From Bacteroidales bacterium (GTDB lineage: Bacteria > Bacteroidota > Bacteroidia > Bacteroidales > Bacteroidaceae): a DNA stretch of 6,896 nt. Location of the stretch: positions 1-6,896 of the forward strand of contig SFEK01000113.1 of assembly GCA_004557285.1 (NCBI GenBank), given 5' to 3'. This document shows positions 6,765-6,896 of this stretch, in pieces; the stretch's first letter is position 1, and the number at the start of each line of letters is the position of its first letter. The translations under genes were made by a program, and so were the position numbers. The notes under the pieces are model-generated. The model was not told the origin of the DNA. It saw nothing but the letters and a program-made list of their open reading frames with translations, and searched no databases.

Positions 6765-6812
6765 AATGTATTTTCTGCCATTCCACACACTCTTATGCAC
6801 AAAAATAACAGT
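6765..6812. other. Short convergent spacer after cls
   Basis: This 48-base gap separates the convergent stops of cls and the right-edge gene. The only inverted repeat is weak (GAATG at 6764-6768 with CATTC at 6779-6783, 10-base loop) and has no T-run directly after it. The T-rich run at 6812-6829 lies inside the neighbouring gene's end. No convincing intrinsic terminator is visible. Confidence 0.4.
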
Positions 6813-6896
6813 TTATTCTTTCTTCTTCCTTGAAATGCGGCTGCGCATGGTACGCACAGCCCCCATTGTGTTGTTCAGCACTCTTGGAATATCGTC
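6813..6896 (-). CDS. C-terminal end of an unidentified protein (partial, runs off the right edge)
   Basis: The minus strand from 6896 reads 27 codons to a TAA at 6813-6815. The tail is strongly basic: after DDIPRVLNNT come TMRSRIS and RKKKE at the end. It is convergent with cls, 48 bases from the cls stop. The family is not recognisable from this fragment. A basic C-terminal tail could be a cytoplasmic end of a membrane protein or a nucleic-acid-binding tail, but nothing here decides. That it is coding is inferred from the open frame to the window edge and sensible gene spacing. Confidence 0.5.
   Translation of the reverse strand, partial: DDIPRVLNNTMGAVRTMRSRISRKKKE

Noticed and set aside
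1..6896. Mobile element, CRISPR array, toxin-antitoxin or phage-defence system
   Set aside because: No transposase, integrase, spaced repeats, tRNA, or small paired genes were found; all large frames are accounted for by housekeeping, regulatory or metabolic genes.

Overview
The window looks like ordinary chromosome of a Bacteroidota bacterium, most likely order Bacteroidales and perhaps Prevotella-like. Three things point there: several promoters fit the Bacteroidota -7 consensus TAnnTTTG, genes start without clear Shine-Dalgarno sequences, and the proteins (NhaD, DnaG, cardiolipin synthase, an AraC regulator, a rhamnulokinase-like N-terminus) have Bacteroidales character. The genus call is inference only.

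Layout from left to right. Bases 1-77 (minus) hold the first 25 codons of a gene whose start reads as an L-rhamnulokinase (rhaB). A 278-base divergent control region (78-355) follows, with a promoter for rhaB and one for nhaD. nhaD (356-1705, +) encodes a Na+/H+ antiporter and ends at a strong hairpin terminator (1719-1760). On the minus strand, a GNAT acetyltransferase (2678-3256) lies 23 bases upstream of an AraC-family regulator (1776-2654); the two probably form a short operon read toward nhaD. The divergent region 3257-3382 carries the acetyltransferase promoter and, facing the other way, the dnaG promoter. dnaG (3383-5320, +) encodes DNA primase and is followed after 19 bases by cls (5340-6764, +), a cardiolipin synthase, probably cotranscribed. 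The right edge (6813-6896, minus) holds the last 27 codons of an unidentified convergent gene.

How they work together. dnaG and cls are housekeeping genes for replication priming and anionic phospholipid synthesis. NhaD handles Na+ and pH balance. The rhaB fragment marks the edge of a likely rhamnose-catabolism locus. The AraC regulator, 1.6 kb away, is a plausible but unproven regulator of it.

I found no mobile element, CRISPR array, RNA gene, broken gene or novel multi-gene system. The most useful observations are the hidden rhaB start at the left edge, promoter evidence that fixes the nhaD start 93 bases downstream of the longest reading frame, the recurrent TTTGCAG promoter core, and the dnaG-cls pairing.
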